DNA from: Syntrophomonas sp.
GTDB lineage: Bacteria > Bacillota > Syntrophomonadia > Syntrophomonadales > Syntrophomonadaceae
Direction of reading: 5' to 3'
Assembly: GCA_028709355.1 (NCBI GenBank)
Contig: JAQVXF010000005.1
Coordinates: forward strand, 1 to 17,825
DNA length: 17,825 nucleotides
Both the position numbers and the translations under genes were made by a program. The notes under the pieces are model-generated. The model was not told the DNA's origin. It saw only the letters and a list, made by a program, of their open reading frames with translations, and ran no database searches. Position 1 is the first letter of the stretch; each line of letters begins with the position of its first letter. This document shows positions 1 to 6,447 of the stretch, piece by piece.

Positions 1-497
1 CGAAGTGAACCCCGGCCTCCGGCAACTGCTGCCTGGTAATTACTTACCTCCCAATGCCTCCTGTTGTTCTAATCCGCCCCCAGCTTCATCCCGCCGGGAA
101 ACTCGAATCGAGCACAATCCCGATAGTTAGCCTGCGTGTGAAATCATCATCTGATAATATATCACAATTAAAAGCGGGTTGGCAACTACGATGATCGTAA
201 TCGCGTGAATCAGTGATAATGTCATGGAATAACTCAGCAGGGAAAATGTCATCCCCCAAGGAATATATATGAGCCACTATTATATAGTGGTTGCCAGCCG
301 TTTGTTTCGCTAATAGCCAGGCGGCGCAACTCCCGGAGCTGAGCTTAAGACAAAAATGGCTGATTAAAACAGAGACGATCGAACTCCTTCAGCGCACCAA
401 CCGTATCAGACATAGCGAGGCTTCTCCCCTCAAGGCCGATAAATTCCCGTGCATTTTCCAAAACCTTATGCTAAATTGGACCCAAGGTGGTGGAAGC
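1..497. other. Region without a convincing gene
   Basis: I see no supportable coding region here. A plus-strand frame is open from the window edge to a TAG at 128-130 and could be the 3' end of a gene lying to the left, but its 42 codons match nothing I recognise. A minus-strand frame at 86-277 begins with GTG, lacks a ribosome site and is probably chance. From 291 to 497 the frame of the downstream regulator is open but is better read as leader. Small dyads occur at 187-199 (TACGA-TGA-TCGTA) and 274-290. I could not find a sigma-A or sigma-54 promoter I would defend for the regulator, although its promoter must lie somewhere in this stretch. Confidence 0.5.
274..290. repeat. Short perfect inverted repeat upstream of regulator gene
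   Basis: CCACTA-TTATA-TAGTGG: 6-bp arms around a 5-nt AT-rich spacer, about 210 bp upstream of the regulator start. It could be an operator or chance; there is no second copy nearby to support a binding-site reading. Confidence 0.35.
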
Positions 498-2609
498 ATG
501 AAGATTAGAGACATTATGACTCCTGATCCGATCACTTTCCGACCGGATATGACTGTGGGAGAAGCGGCCATGGTATTCGTGGCCCATAAGATTGACGGCG
601 CCCCGGTCGTAGACGAAAACAGCAAACTGATCGGTTTGTTTACCAAGAGCCATATCTATAGGGTGGTTAACGGAGACCGCGATTTTAATCGAACAGTCGG
701 GCAGATGATGACTACCGCCTTACTGACTGGGAAACCGGATGACAATTTCAGTGACGTGGTCAATGCGACTGTGCCCCGCCTGCCGGTCATCGATGACCAA
801 GGGGTTGTCGTCGGCATCTGCACCCGTGGTGATATAGCCAAGGCGTTTTTCGATTCTTACCAGGATATCTCGGTAGAGTTGGATGCTATCATAAACTCCG
901 CCCATAACGTGATCGTCTCCATCGACCAGGAAGGTCTGATCAAAGTGTGGAATGCAGCTGCGGAGAGGATACTGGGGGATAAAGCCGCTGATGTTATCGG
1001 GCGTCATATCCAGGATGTCCTGCCGGAGAGCGATCTGACCAACATAATCCACAGTGGCGTGGCCGAACCCCTTAAGAAGATCAAGCTAAGGGACTATCAA
1101 TTTCTTTCTAACCGCTCCCCTATTATAAAGGAAGGGAAAATCGTAGGAGCGGTTGCTGTATTACTGGATGTCTCCGAGTTGGAAAACGTTTCGCGGGAGT
1201 TGGAAAGGTTCAAAGAGCTAAACCGGGAACTGGACGCCATCATTGATTCATCTTTTGATGGCCTTTATATTACTGATGGAAATGGTAAAACCCTGCGCCT
1301 CAACAAAGCTTATGAGAGAATCACCGGCATCAGTGCCGAAGAGTTTATCGGTAAAAATGTGAGTGCGATCGAGTCAGAAGGTATAGTCTCAGAATCAGTT
1401 ACTGCACTGGTCCTGCAAAAGGGTCACCCGGTAACAATCAGCCAAGAGATGCGCACGGGCAAAATAACGTTGGCTACCGGCAATCCAGTTTTCGATGATG
1501 CCGGTAAGATTTCCCGGGTGGTCAGCAATGTTCGTGATATCACCGAACTAAATGAGCTGCGCCAGAAACTGGAGGAGGTCGAGAGCCTGAGCCAGCATTA
1601 CGAGACCCAACTGCGGACTTTAAAACTGCAATATATCGGTTCCGATAATATTATCACCAACTCCAACCGCATGAAAACGCTCCTCTCCACAGTGATCCGT
1701 TTGGCCCAATTCGACTCTACCATCTTGGTCACGGGGGAATCTGGCACCGGCAAAGAACTCATCGCCGAAGTGATCCACAATAACAGCAACCGTAAAGACC
1801 AACCCTTCATAAAGGTCAACTGTGGCGCTATACCGGAAACCCTGCTTGAATCCGAGCTTTTTGGATATGATTATGGGGCCTTTACCGGTGCTAAAAAGGA
1901 GGGCAAACCGGGTTATTTCCAATTAGCTTCAGGCGGGACTCTGTTCCTCGACGAGATCGGGGACTTGCCTTACAATCTGCAGGTGAAGCTCCTAAGAGTG
2001 CTGCAGAACAAGGAGATCGTACGGGTTGGGGGTACCAAATCCCTACCTGTAGACGTCAGGATAGTAACCGGCACCAACCATAACCTGCTGGAATTGGTGG
2101 AAAAGAGACTCTTCCGAGAGGATCTCTATTATCGACTGAACGTTGTGCCCATTATCGTCCCTCCTCTGCGGGAGCGCCTGGAAGATATCCCTCCCCTGGT
2201 ATCCCATTTTATAAAACTATACAACCGCAAACACAAGCTCAACAAGCGGCTCGCCCCTGATGTTATCGAGATATTTATGGGGTACAGCTGGCCTGGTAAT
2301 GTCCGGGAGTTGGAGAATCTGATAGAGCGGCTCATAGTCGTCAGCACCAGAGACCTATTGACCTGCGATGACCTGCCTGCATTCCTGATTGATGCTCATC
2401 CCCAAAATCCCGAGGTAATGGTATCTGGAATAATACCCCTGCAGGATGCGGTGGAGAATGTAGAAAAACAGATTCTCCAAAAAGCCTACCAAAAATACCG
2501 TACCACTCGCCAGATGGCAGCCGTTCTCAAGGTCGATGCATCGACCGTGGTCAGGAAAGCCGCTAAATATGGCATTTCTCATGTTAAAGAAATTACCACC
2601 TCTATATAA
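498..2609 (+). CDS. Sigma-54 dependent transcriptional activator (CBS-CBS-PAS-PAS-AAA+-Fis HTH)
   Basis: A 703-residue enhancer-binding protein that should activate sigma-54 RNA polymerase. In order: a CBS pair (about 7-60 and 66-118), two PAS domains (about 127-230 and 244-352), coiled-coil linkers (226-252, 349-378), an AAA+ core, and a Fis-like HTH (about 668-693). Visible core motifs are Walker A GESGTGKE (413-420), the sigma-54 contact loop GAFTGA (460-465), Walker B TLFLDE (481-486), an arginine-finger region REDLYYRLN (540-548) and WPGNVRELEN (598-607). The start at 498 is chosen because AAGGTGG (484-490) precedes it by 7 nt and the CBS fold begins at once; an in-frame TTG at 291 would add 69 residues without domain character. 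CBS pairs often bind adenosine nucleotides or SAM, so an energy-state input is plausible but inferred. The second CBS motif looks a few residues short. It lies directly upstream of a sigma-54 promoter and beta-oxidation genes, its likely target. The family call is firm; the ligand is unknown. Confidence 0.95.
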   Translation: MKIRDIMTPDPITFRPDMTVGEAAMVFVAHKIDGAPVVDENSKLIGLFTKSHIYRVVNGDRDFNRTVGQMMTTALLTGKPDDNFSDVVNATVPRLPVIDDQGVVVGICTRGDIAKAFFDSYQDISVELDAIINSAHNVIVSIDQEGLIKVWNAAAERILGDKAADVIGRHIQDVLPESDLTNIIHSGVAEPLKKIKLRDYQFLSNRSPIIKEGKIVGAVAVLLDVSELENVSRELERFKELNRELDAIIDSSFDGLYITDGNGKTLRLNKAYERITGISAEEFIGKNVSAIESEGIVSESVTALVLQKGHPVTISQEMRTGKITLATGNPVFDDAGKISRVVSNVRDITELNELRQKLEEVESLSQHYETQLRTLKLQYIGSDNIITNSNRMKTLLSTVIRLAQFDSTILVTGESGTGKELIAEVIHNNSNRKDQPFIKVNCGAIPETLLESELFGYDYGAFTGAKKEGKPGYFQLASGGTLFLDEIGDLPYNLQVKLLRVLQNKEIVRVGGTKSLPVDVRIVTGTNHNLLELVEKRLFREDLYYRLNVVPIIVPPLRERLEDIPPLVSHFIKLYNRKHKLNKRLAPDVIEIFMGYSWPGNVRELENLIERLIVVSTRDLLTCDDLPAFLIDAHPQNPEVMVSGIIPLQDAVENVEKQILQKAYQKYRTTRQMAAVLKVDASTVVRKAAKYGISHVKEITTSI

Positions 2610-2630
2610 TTACGATGCACATCGGCAACA

Positions 2631-2678
2631 TATCGTTGCGCTGCTGCATCATTTTTTGGATGCAGCAATGCAACGATA
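2631..2678. promoter_or_regulatory. 20-bp inverted repeat: paired activator-site candidates, possibly also a transcription stop
   Basis: Arms 2631-2650 and 2659-2678 match at 18 of 20 positions around the 8-nt loop ATTTTTTG, 21 bp after the regulator stop codon. As RNA it would be a stable hairpin, but no T-run follows the right arm, so it is a poor intrinsic terminator. Each arm carries a TTGCR-N4-TGCAT element (2636-2649 on +, 2660-2673 on -), matching the dyad at 2809-2822. With centres 24 bp apart these could be two binding sites for the adjacent activator. Both readings may hold. Confidence 0.55.
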
Positions 2679-2808
2679 AGATTTCCTGATGTACATTTGT
2701 TGAAAACCAGATGTCTCATATAATGGTCTTGTGCAAATCATTACATAGTATCTCTACCCCTCTGGTCATGCTGAGCATAATTTCCACCTATGTTGATCTG
2801 ACCAACCA

Positions 2809-2822
2809 TTGCATTCATGCAA
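2809..2822. promoter_or_regulatory. Candidate upstream activating site (TTGCA-N4-TGCAA dyad)
   Basis: TTGCATTCATGCAA is a dyad with 6-bp arms (TTGCAT/ATGCAA). Its centre lies about 121 bp upstream of the predicted start of the sigma-54 promoter at 2911-2926, within the usual range for enhancer sites of sigma-54 activators. Both arms of the repeat at 2631-2678 carry close relatives. That it is bound by the CBS/PAS activator is inferred from position and symmetry. Confidence 0.5.
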
Positions 2823-2910
2823 CGCTTCCGCACTATTTTTGTGCACTGCTACCTTCCCGCTGTAGCCATAAACCCCATCCCTTGGGAATCAACGGAATCC
2901 TTACCATTTA

Positions 2911-2926
2911 TGGCATGATAATTGCT
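2911..2926 (+). promoter_or_regulatory. Sigma-54 (-24/-12) promoter
   Basis: TGGCATG-ATAA-TTGCT matches the consensus TGGCAYR-N4-TTGCW at every defined position. GG (2912-2913) and GC (2924-2925) are separated by the required 10 nt. Predicted start of transcription is near 2937, so the 2934 ATG of the overlapping frame would not be on the message and the GTG at 2985 is favoured for the first gene. A sigma-54 activator gene lies just upstream. The leader before the thiolase gene would be about 420 nt. Confidence 0.85.
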
Positions 2927-2984
2927 TTAATTAATGATATATGCGTGCAGAGTTTTTGTCATAAGAAGTACAGGGGTAAGGGGA

Positions 2985-3167
2985 GTGATTACAATAGTTC
3001 TCAAGGACTTCCGGTGCCAAAAATGTCACAAGCTTCTGGGCAAATACCTGGAATGCGTTCAGCTCGAAATCAAATGCCCCCGCTGTGGAACCCAGAATTG
3101 CCTGCGCGAAAAAGTCCTATTATCGGAAATGGTTAAGAGTTCACTTTCCACTGCCAGTGCCGTCTGA
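2985..3167 (+). CDS. Com-like small zinc-finger protein
   Basis: A 60-residue protein with two CxxC pairs, C11-x2-C14 and C31-x2-C34, in the context FRCQKCHKLL ... LEIKCPRCGTQN. This closely follows the Com family, whose founder in phage Mu is an RNA-binding zinc protein that activates translation of mom. The GTG start is preceded by AGGGG (2972-2976) at 8 nt; an in-frame ATG at 2934 lies upstream of the predicted transcription start. The C-terminal 20 or so residues are not family-typical. It is the first gene after the sigma-54 promoter and is separated from the thiolase gene by a terminator. Family membership is a motif-level call. A role in controlling the message it leads is inference. 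No phage genes surround it, so a simple prophage remnant is less likely but not excluded. Confidence 0.75.
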   Translation: MITIVLKDFRCQKCHKLLGKYLECVQLEIKCPRCGTQNCLREKVLLSEMVKSSLSTASAV

Positions 3168-3231
3168 ATATAACCAACGAAATCACATAGTAATTACATA
3201 ATTATTGATGCAATCTGTCAGAGAGCCTTTG

Positions 3232-3273
3232 AGCCCCGCCAGACAAATATGTCTGCGGGGTTAATTTTTATTT
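3232..3273 (+). terminator. Intrinsic terminator between the small leader gene and thiolase gene
   Basis: Stem CCCCG-(C)-CAGAC (3234-3244) pairs with GTCTG-CGGGG (3251-3260) around loop AAATAT, with one bulged C and flanking AG/TT pairs, followed by TTAATTTTTATTT. It lies 65 nt after the Com-like gene and about 85 nt before the thiolase start. I see no good promoter between it and the thiolase gene, so operon transcription from the sigma-54 promoter would have to read through it. It may be an attenuator. Confidence 0.8.
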
Positions 3274-3278
3274 GCATT

Positions 3279-3291
3279 AAGGGAGGTGATC
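3279..3291 (+). promoter_or_regulatory. Extended Shine-Dalgarno-like sequence with no spaced start codon
   Basis: AAGGGAGGTGATC can pair along its whole length with the 3' end of Firmicutes 16S rRNA (one G-U pair). No ATG, GTG or TTG lies at normal distance downstream. The only in-frame start is the GTG inside it (3286), which would encode 19 residues ending at a TAA that overlaps the thiolase ribosome site, but has no spacer. It may be a ribosome standby site, a remnant of a lost leader peptide, or chance. Confidence 0.4.
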
Positions 3292-3358
3292 GGCTCAGAC
3301 CAAGGTAAGACCATCGCATTTTACGGACTTAATCGAGTATTTTAAGGAGGAAGAGAGA

Positions 3359-4714
3359 ATGTCGGATTTTGTACAGAAACTGGACATCAAGAGAGCAGAT
3401 TATCCCAAAACAGTACCAATCACAGCACCCGGGGAAAGAAAATGTGACTTCTCAGGAATGGGACGGAAATTGGACAATCCATACGCTAAGCTCCGGGAGG
3501 TCGTTTGCGTGGCAGCAGCCCGGACTCCTTATGGAGTATTTGGCGGCAAGCTAAAAGAATATGACGCACCGCAACTAGGTGCTCTGGCTATCAAGGAAGT
3601 CATGCGCCGGGTAGAAGGGAAAGTCAAAGGCGAAGATATCGACTATGTGTATATGGGAGAAGTCGTACCGGCCGGTGTCGGACAGGTACCCAGCCGCCAG
3701 GCAACCATCTTAGCTGGCCTTCCGGAATCGGTACCTTCTATCACCATCAATAAGGTATGTTCCTCCGGTATAAAGACGGTCGATCTAGGGGTCCAATTAA
3801 TCAAAGTTGGCCGAGCCGAAATAGTAATCGCAGGCGGTATGGAAAGTATGAGCAATGTGCCCTGGGCGCTGCCTGAGCATAGATTTGGCGAGCGGATGGG
3901 CCTTCCCAATGGCAAATTAGTGGACCTGATGGTCTATGATGGTTTGTGGGATGCCTTCTACAACCGGCACATGGCAGTGCATGGTTCTGAAGTATCCGAT
4001 GAGTACGGCATCACCAGAGAAAAAATGGATTGGTGGGCTTACCTGTCCCAAACTCGAGCGGTTGATGCCATGGCCGCAGGCCGCTTAAACGACGAACTAT
4101 TCCCGGTTGAGATTAAGAAGGGCAAAGACGTCATGTCCCAGGATGAGGGCCCCCGCCCCGGCACCACCATTGAAGCTTTAGCAAAATTGCCCCCCGTGTT
4201 CAACCATAAAAGCCCCTGTGGCGGAGCGCCAGGCGGAGTTACTGCCGGGAATGCCCCTGGTGTCAATGACGGTGGCAGCGCAGTAATGTTGATGAGCCGG
4301 GAGAAAGCTGATGAATTAGGATTGAAGCCGCTGTTCACCATAGTGGATTACGCCGAGGTATCCCAGTGGACCAAGGATATAGCCACTGTCCCGGGTCTAT
4401 CCATCAAGAAAGTGCTGGATCAAAATGGACTCACCGCTGCTGATATTAAGCTGGTGGAAGCTAATGAAGCATTCGCCGCAGTTGTTCTGACTAGTTGTAT
4501 GAAAGTCCTGGGCATGACTGAAGAAGACATGATAGACAAAGTCAATGTCAATGGCTCCGCGATTGCCTATGGCCACCCGATCGGTTCTTCAGGGGCTCGG
4601 ATCCTAATGACTTTGGGATATGAACTGAAACGCCGCGGCGGCGGATACGGTGTGTGCGGAATCTGCTCGGGCCATGCTCAGGGCGATGCCATGCTGATAA
4701 AGGTCGAACCATAG
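3359..4714 (+). CDS. Acetyl-CoA acetyltransferase (thiolase)
   Basis: Thiolase of 451 residues; here it should cleave acetoacetyl-CoA with CoA to two acetyl-CoA in the last step of beta-oxidation. The nucleophile is C134 in NKVCSSG; NEAFA (369-373), the histidine of GHPIG (H406) and the C-terminal cysteine C436 are all present. Two oddities stand out. About 45 residues precede the usual thiolase start (REVVCVAAARTPYG begins at 46), making it longer than the usual 390-400. The loop after C436 reads CSGHAQGD instead of the common CIGGG. The start is well supported by AAGGAGG (3344-3350) with an 8-nt spacer, so the extension is probably real. It is the first gene of the catabolic operon; the dehydrogenase gene follows after 45 nt. 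Degradative or synthetic direction cannot be told from sequence; the operon argues for degradation. Confidence 0.95.
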   Translation: MSDFVQKLDIKRADYPKTVPITAPGERKCDFSGMGRKLDNPYAKLREVVCVAAARTPYGVFGGKLKEYDAPQLGALAIKEVMRRVEGKVKGEDIDYVYMGEVVPAGVGQVPSRQATILAGLPESVPSITINKVCSSGIKTVDLGVQLIKVGRAEIVIAGGMESMSNVPWALPEHRFGERMGLPNGKLVDLMVYDGLWDAFYNRHMAVHGSEVSDEYGITREKMDWWAYLSQTRAVDAMAAGRLNDELFPVEIKKGKDVMSQDEGPRPGTTIEALAKLPPVFNHKSPCGGAPGGVTAGNAPGVNDGGSAVMLMSREKADELGLKPLFTIVDYAEVSQWTKDIATVPGLSIKKVLDQNGLTAADIKLVEANEAFAAVVLTSCMKVLGMTEEDMIDKVNVNGSAIAYGHPIGSSGARILMTLGYELKRRGGGYGVCGICSGHAQGDAMLIKVEP

Positions 4715-4759
4715 AAAACAATCCAATTTCTGACTAAGAATATGAGGAGGTAAATATTT

Positions 4760-5614
4760 ATGGAAATTAAGAAGGTAATGGTTATCGGTGCTGGCCAGAT
4801 GGGCGGCGGTATAGCGCAAGTTTCAGCTCAGGCTGGATTCGATACCGTCCAGTATGACATCAACATGGACCTGGTAAACAAAGGTATGGCTTTGATCAAG
4901 AAGAACCTGGCCCGTGAAGTTGAAAAGGGCAAACGCTCCCAGGAAGACGCAGATGCCGTTTTTGGCCGGATCAAACCTTCCATCAGCCTGGAAGATGCGG
5001 CTGATTGCGATCTGGTCGTGGAAGCCATCGTGGAGAACTTCGATATCAAGAAGAAGGTGTTCGAAGAATTGGACCGGATCGCCCCTCCCCATGCCATCCT
5101 GGCCAGCAACACCTCGTCTCTGCCTATCACTCAGATAGCCGCAGTCACCAAACGTCCTGGACAGGTTATCGGTATGCACTTCATGAATCCGGTGCCGGTC
5201 ATGAAACTGGTCGAAGTAATCCGCGGCCTGGCCACTACTGACGAAGTGTACAACACCATCGAGGAAGCCTCCATCAAGATGGGCAAAACCCCGGTTTGGT
5301 GTAAAGACGTGCCCGGATTCATTTCCAACCGGGTCCTGCAGGTGATGATAAACGAAGCCCTGTGGGAACTCTATGAAGGGGTAGCCCCTGCCGAGAATAT
5401 CGACAATATCATGAAACTGGGTATGAACCATCCCATGGGCCCCTGTGCACTGGCGGACCTGATCGGCTTGGATACCGTGCTGGCGATTCTAAATGTCATG
5501 TACACCGGCTACGGTGATCCCAAATATCGCCCCTCCCCTCTCCTCAAACAGTATGTCCAGGCTGGCTGGTTGGGACGCAAAACCGGCAAAGGAATATTCG
5601 ATTACAGCAAATAG
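4760..5614 (+). CDS. hbd: 3-hydroxybutyryl-CoA dehydrogenase
   Basis: A 284-residue, single-function enzyme of normal length for the Hbd family. It interconverts 3-hydroxybutyryl-CoA and acetoacetyl-CoA with NAD(P). The N-terminal Rossmann fold has VIGAGQMG (dinucleotide loop 10-15), and D33 at the end of beta-strand 2 favours NAD(H). Catalytic and substrate residues fit the family: N117/S119/S120 in SNTSSLP, H140 in GMHFMNPVP, E152 in LVEVI and N190 in PGFISNRV. The C-terminal domain ends with the usual GRKTGKGIFDY. The ribosome site AGGAGG (4745-4750) stands 9 nt before ATG. It lies 45 nt after thiolase and 32 nt before crotonase, clearly in the same operon. Confidence 0.96.
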   Translation: MEIKKVMVIGAGQMGGGIAQVSAQAGFDTVQYDINMDLVNKGMALIKKNLAREVEKGKRSQEDADAVFGRIKPSISLEDAADCDLVVEAIVENFDIKKKVFEELDRIAPPHAILASNTSSLPITQIAAVTKRPGQVIGMHFMNPVPVMKLVEVIRGLATTDEVYNTIEEASIKMGKTPVWCKDVPGFISNRVLQVMINEALWELYEGVAPAENIDNIMKLGMNHPMGPCALADLIGLDTVLAILNVMYTGYGDPKYRPSPLLKQYVQAGWLGRKTGKGIFDYSK

Positions 5615-5646
5615 GTCCATGAAGACTAGCCAAGGGAGGGATAGAA

Positions 5647-6429
5647 ATGGAGTTCGCAAATGTGTTGCTGGATAAGGTCGACAACGTCGCCATTCTGACC
5701 ATCAACCGACCCAAGGCACTGAACGCACTAAATAGAGACACTCTGTTGGATATTAAAGCGGCGGTCGAAGTTTTCCGGGATGATCCCGATACTGCAGTGA
5801 TGATAATCAAAGGGGCTGGCGACAAATCATTTGTCGCCGGCGCCGATATCACCTACATGCTGAACATCAACGCTATGCAGGCCAGGGAATTCGGTTTATT
5901 GGGTCAGAGCGTCTTCTCGCTGATCGAAACTATCGAAAAACCGGTGATAGCTGCCATCAATGGTTTCGCCCTGGGCGGCGGATGCGAATTAGCCATGGCC
6001 TGTGATTTCCGCATCTGCTCGGATAAGAGCAAATTCGGCCAACCCGAGGTAGGCCTGGGAGTAACCCCCGGTTTCGGCGGAACCCAGCGGCTACCCCGTT
6101 TGGTGGGTACTGGCATGGCCAAACAACTCCTCTACAGTGCCGACATAATCGAAGCCGATGAAGCGCTGCGGATAGGATTGGTCAACGCGGTAGTTGATGC
6201 CGACACCTTGATGGATTATGTGATGAAACTGGCCAAACGGATCGCTTCCAAGGGTCAGGTTTCGGTGCGACTCTGCAAAGTGGCGGTCAACGAGGGTATG
6301 CAAGCTGACATCAACCGAGCGATGACGATCGAGGCTGATGTTTTTGGCCTCTGTTTTGCAACCACTGACCAAAAAGAAGGCATGAGTGCTTTCGTAGAAA
6401 AACGGAAGGCCCTATTCACTGGAAAATAG
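5647..6429 (+). CDS. crt: Enoyl-CoA hydratase (crotonase)
   Basis: A 260-residue crotonase-fold protein, hydrating crotonyl-CoA to 3-hydroxybutyryl-CoA. Oxyanion-hole elements are AGADI (64-68) and GFALGGG (106-112). Both catalytic glutamates of true hydratases are present: E114 in GGCELAMACD and E134 in GQPEVGLG. That separates it from crotonase relatives with other chemistry. The C-terminal stretch EGMSAFVEKRKALF is typical. AAGGGAGG (5632-5639) lies 7 nt before ATG; the next gene begins 18 nt after the stop. Chain-length preference cannot be read from sequence; the neighbourhood suggests C4. Confidence 0.96.
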   Translation: MEFANVLLDKVDNVAILTINRPKALNALNRDTLLDIKAAVEVFRDDPDTAVMIIKGAGDKSFVAGADITYMLNINAMQAREFGLLGQSVFSLIETIEKPVIAAINGFALGGGCELAMACDFRICSDKSKFGQPEVGLGVTPGFGGTQRLPRLVGTGMAKQLLYSADIIEADEALRIGLVNAVVDADTLMDYVMKLAKRIASKGQVSVRLCKVAVNEGMQADINRAMTIEADVFGLCFATTDQKEGMSAFVEKRKALFTGK

Positions 6430-6447
6430 AAAGGAGCTGGAAATTAG

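Noticed and set aside
86..277. Minus-strand frame of 63 codons near the left edge
   Set aside because: GTG start without a ribosome site and no recognisable motif.
291..497. In-frame upstream extension of the sigma-54 activator from a TTG at 291 (69 extra residues)
   Set aside because: No ribosome site at 291, no domain character in the added segment, and a good ribosome site directly before the ATG at 498 where the CBS fold begins.
2934..2984. Longer version of the Com-like protein from ATG 2934
   Set aside because: That ATG lies just upstream of the predicted transcription start (about 2937) and lacks a ribosome site.
2711..3136. Plus-strand frame of 141 codons across the control region
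   Set aside because: It overlaps the sigma-54 promoter and the Com-like gene in another frame, has no family features, and its start lacks a ribosome site.
3286..3345. 19-residue leader peptide starting with GTG inside the extended Shine-Dalgarno sequence
   Set aside because: There is no spacer between the ribosome site and the GTG, so normal initiation is unlikely; kept only as part of a finding.
4823..5431. Minus-strand frame of 202 codons opposite the 3-hydroxybutyryl-CoA dehydrogenase gene
   Set aside because: Antisense shadow of a clear gene; no motif of its own.
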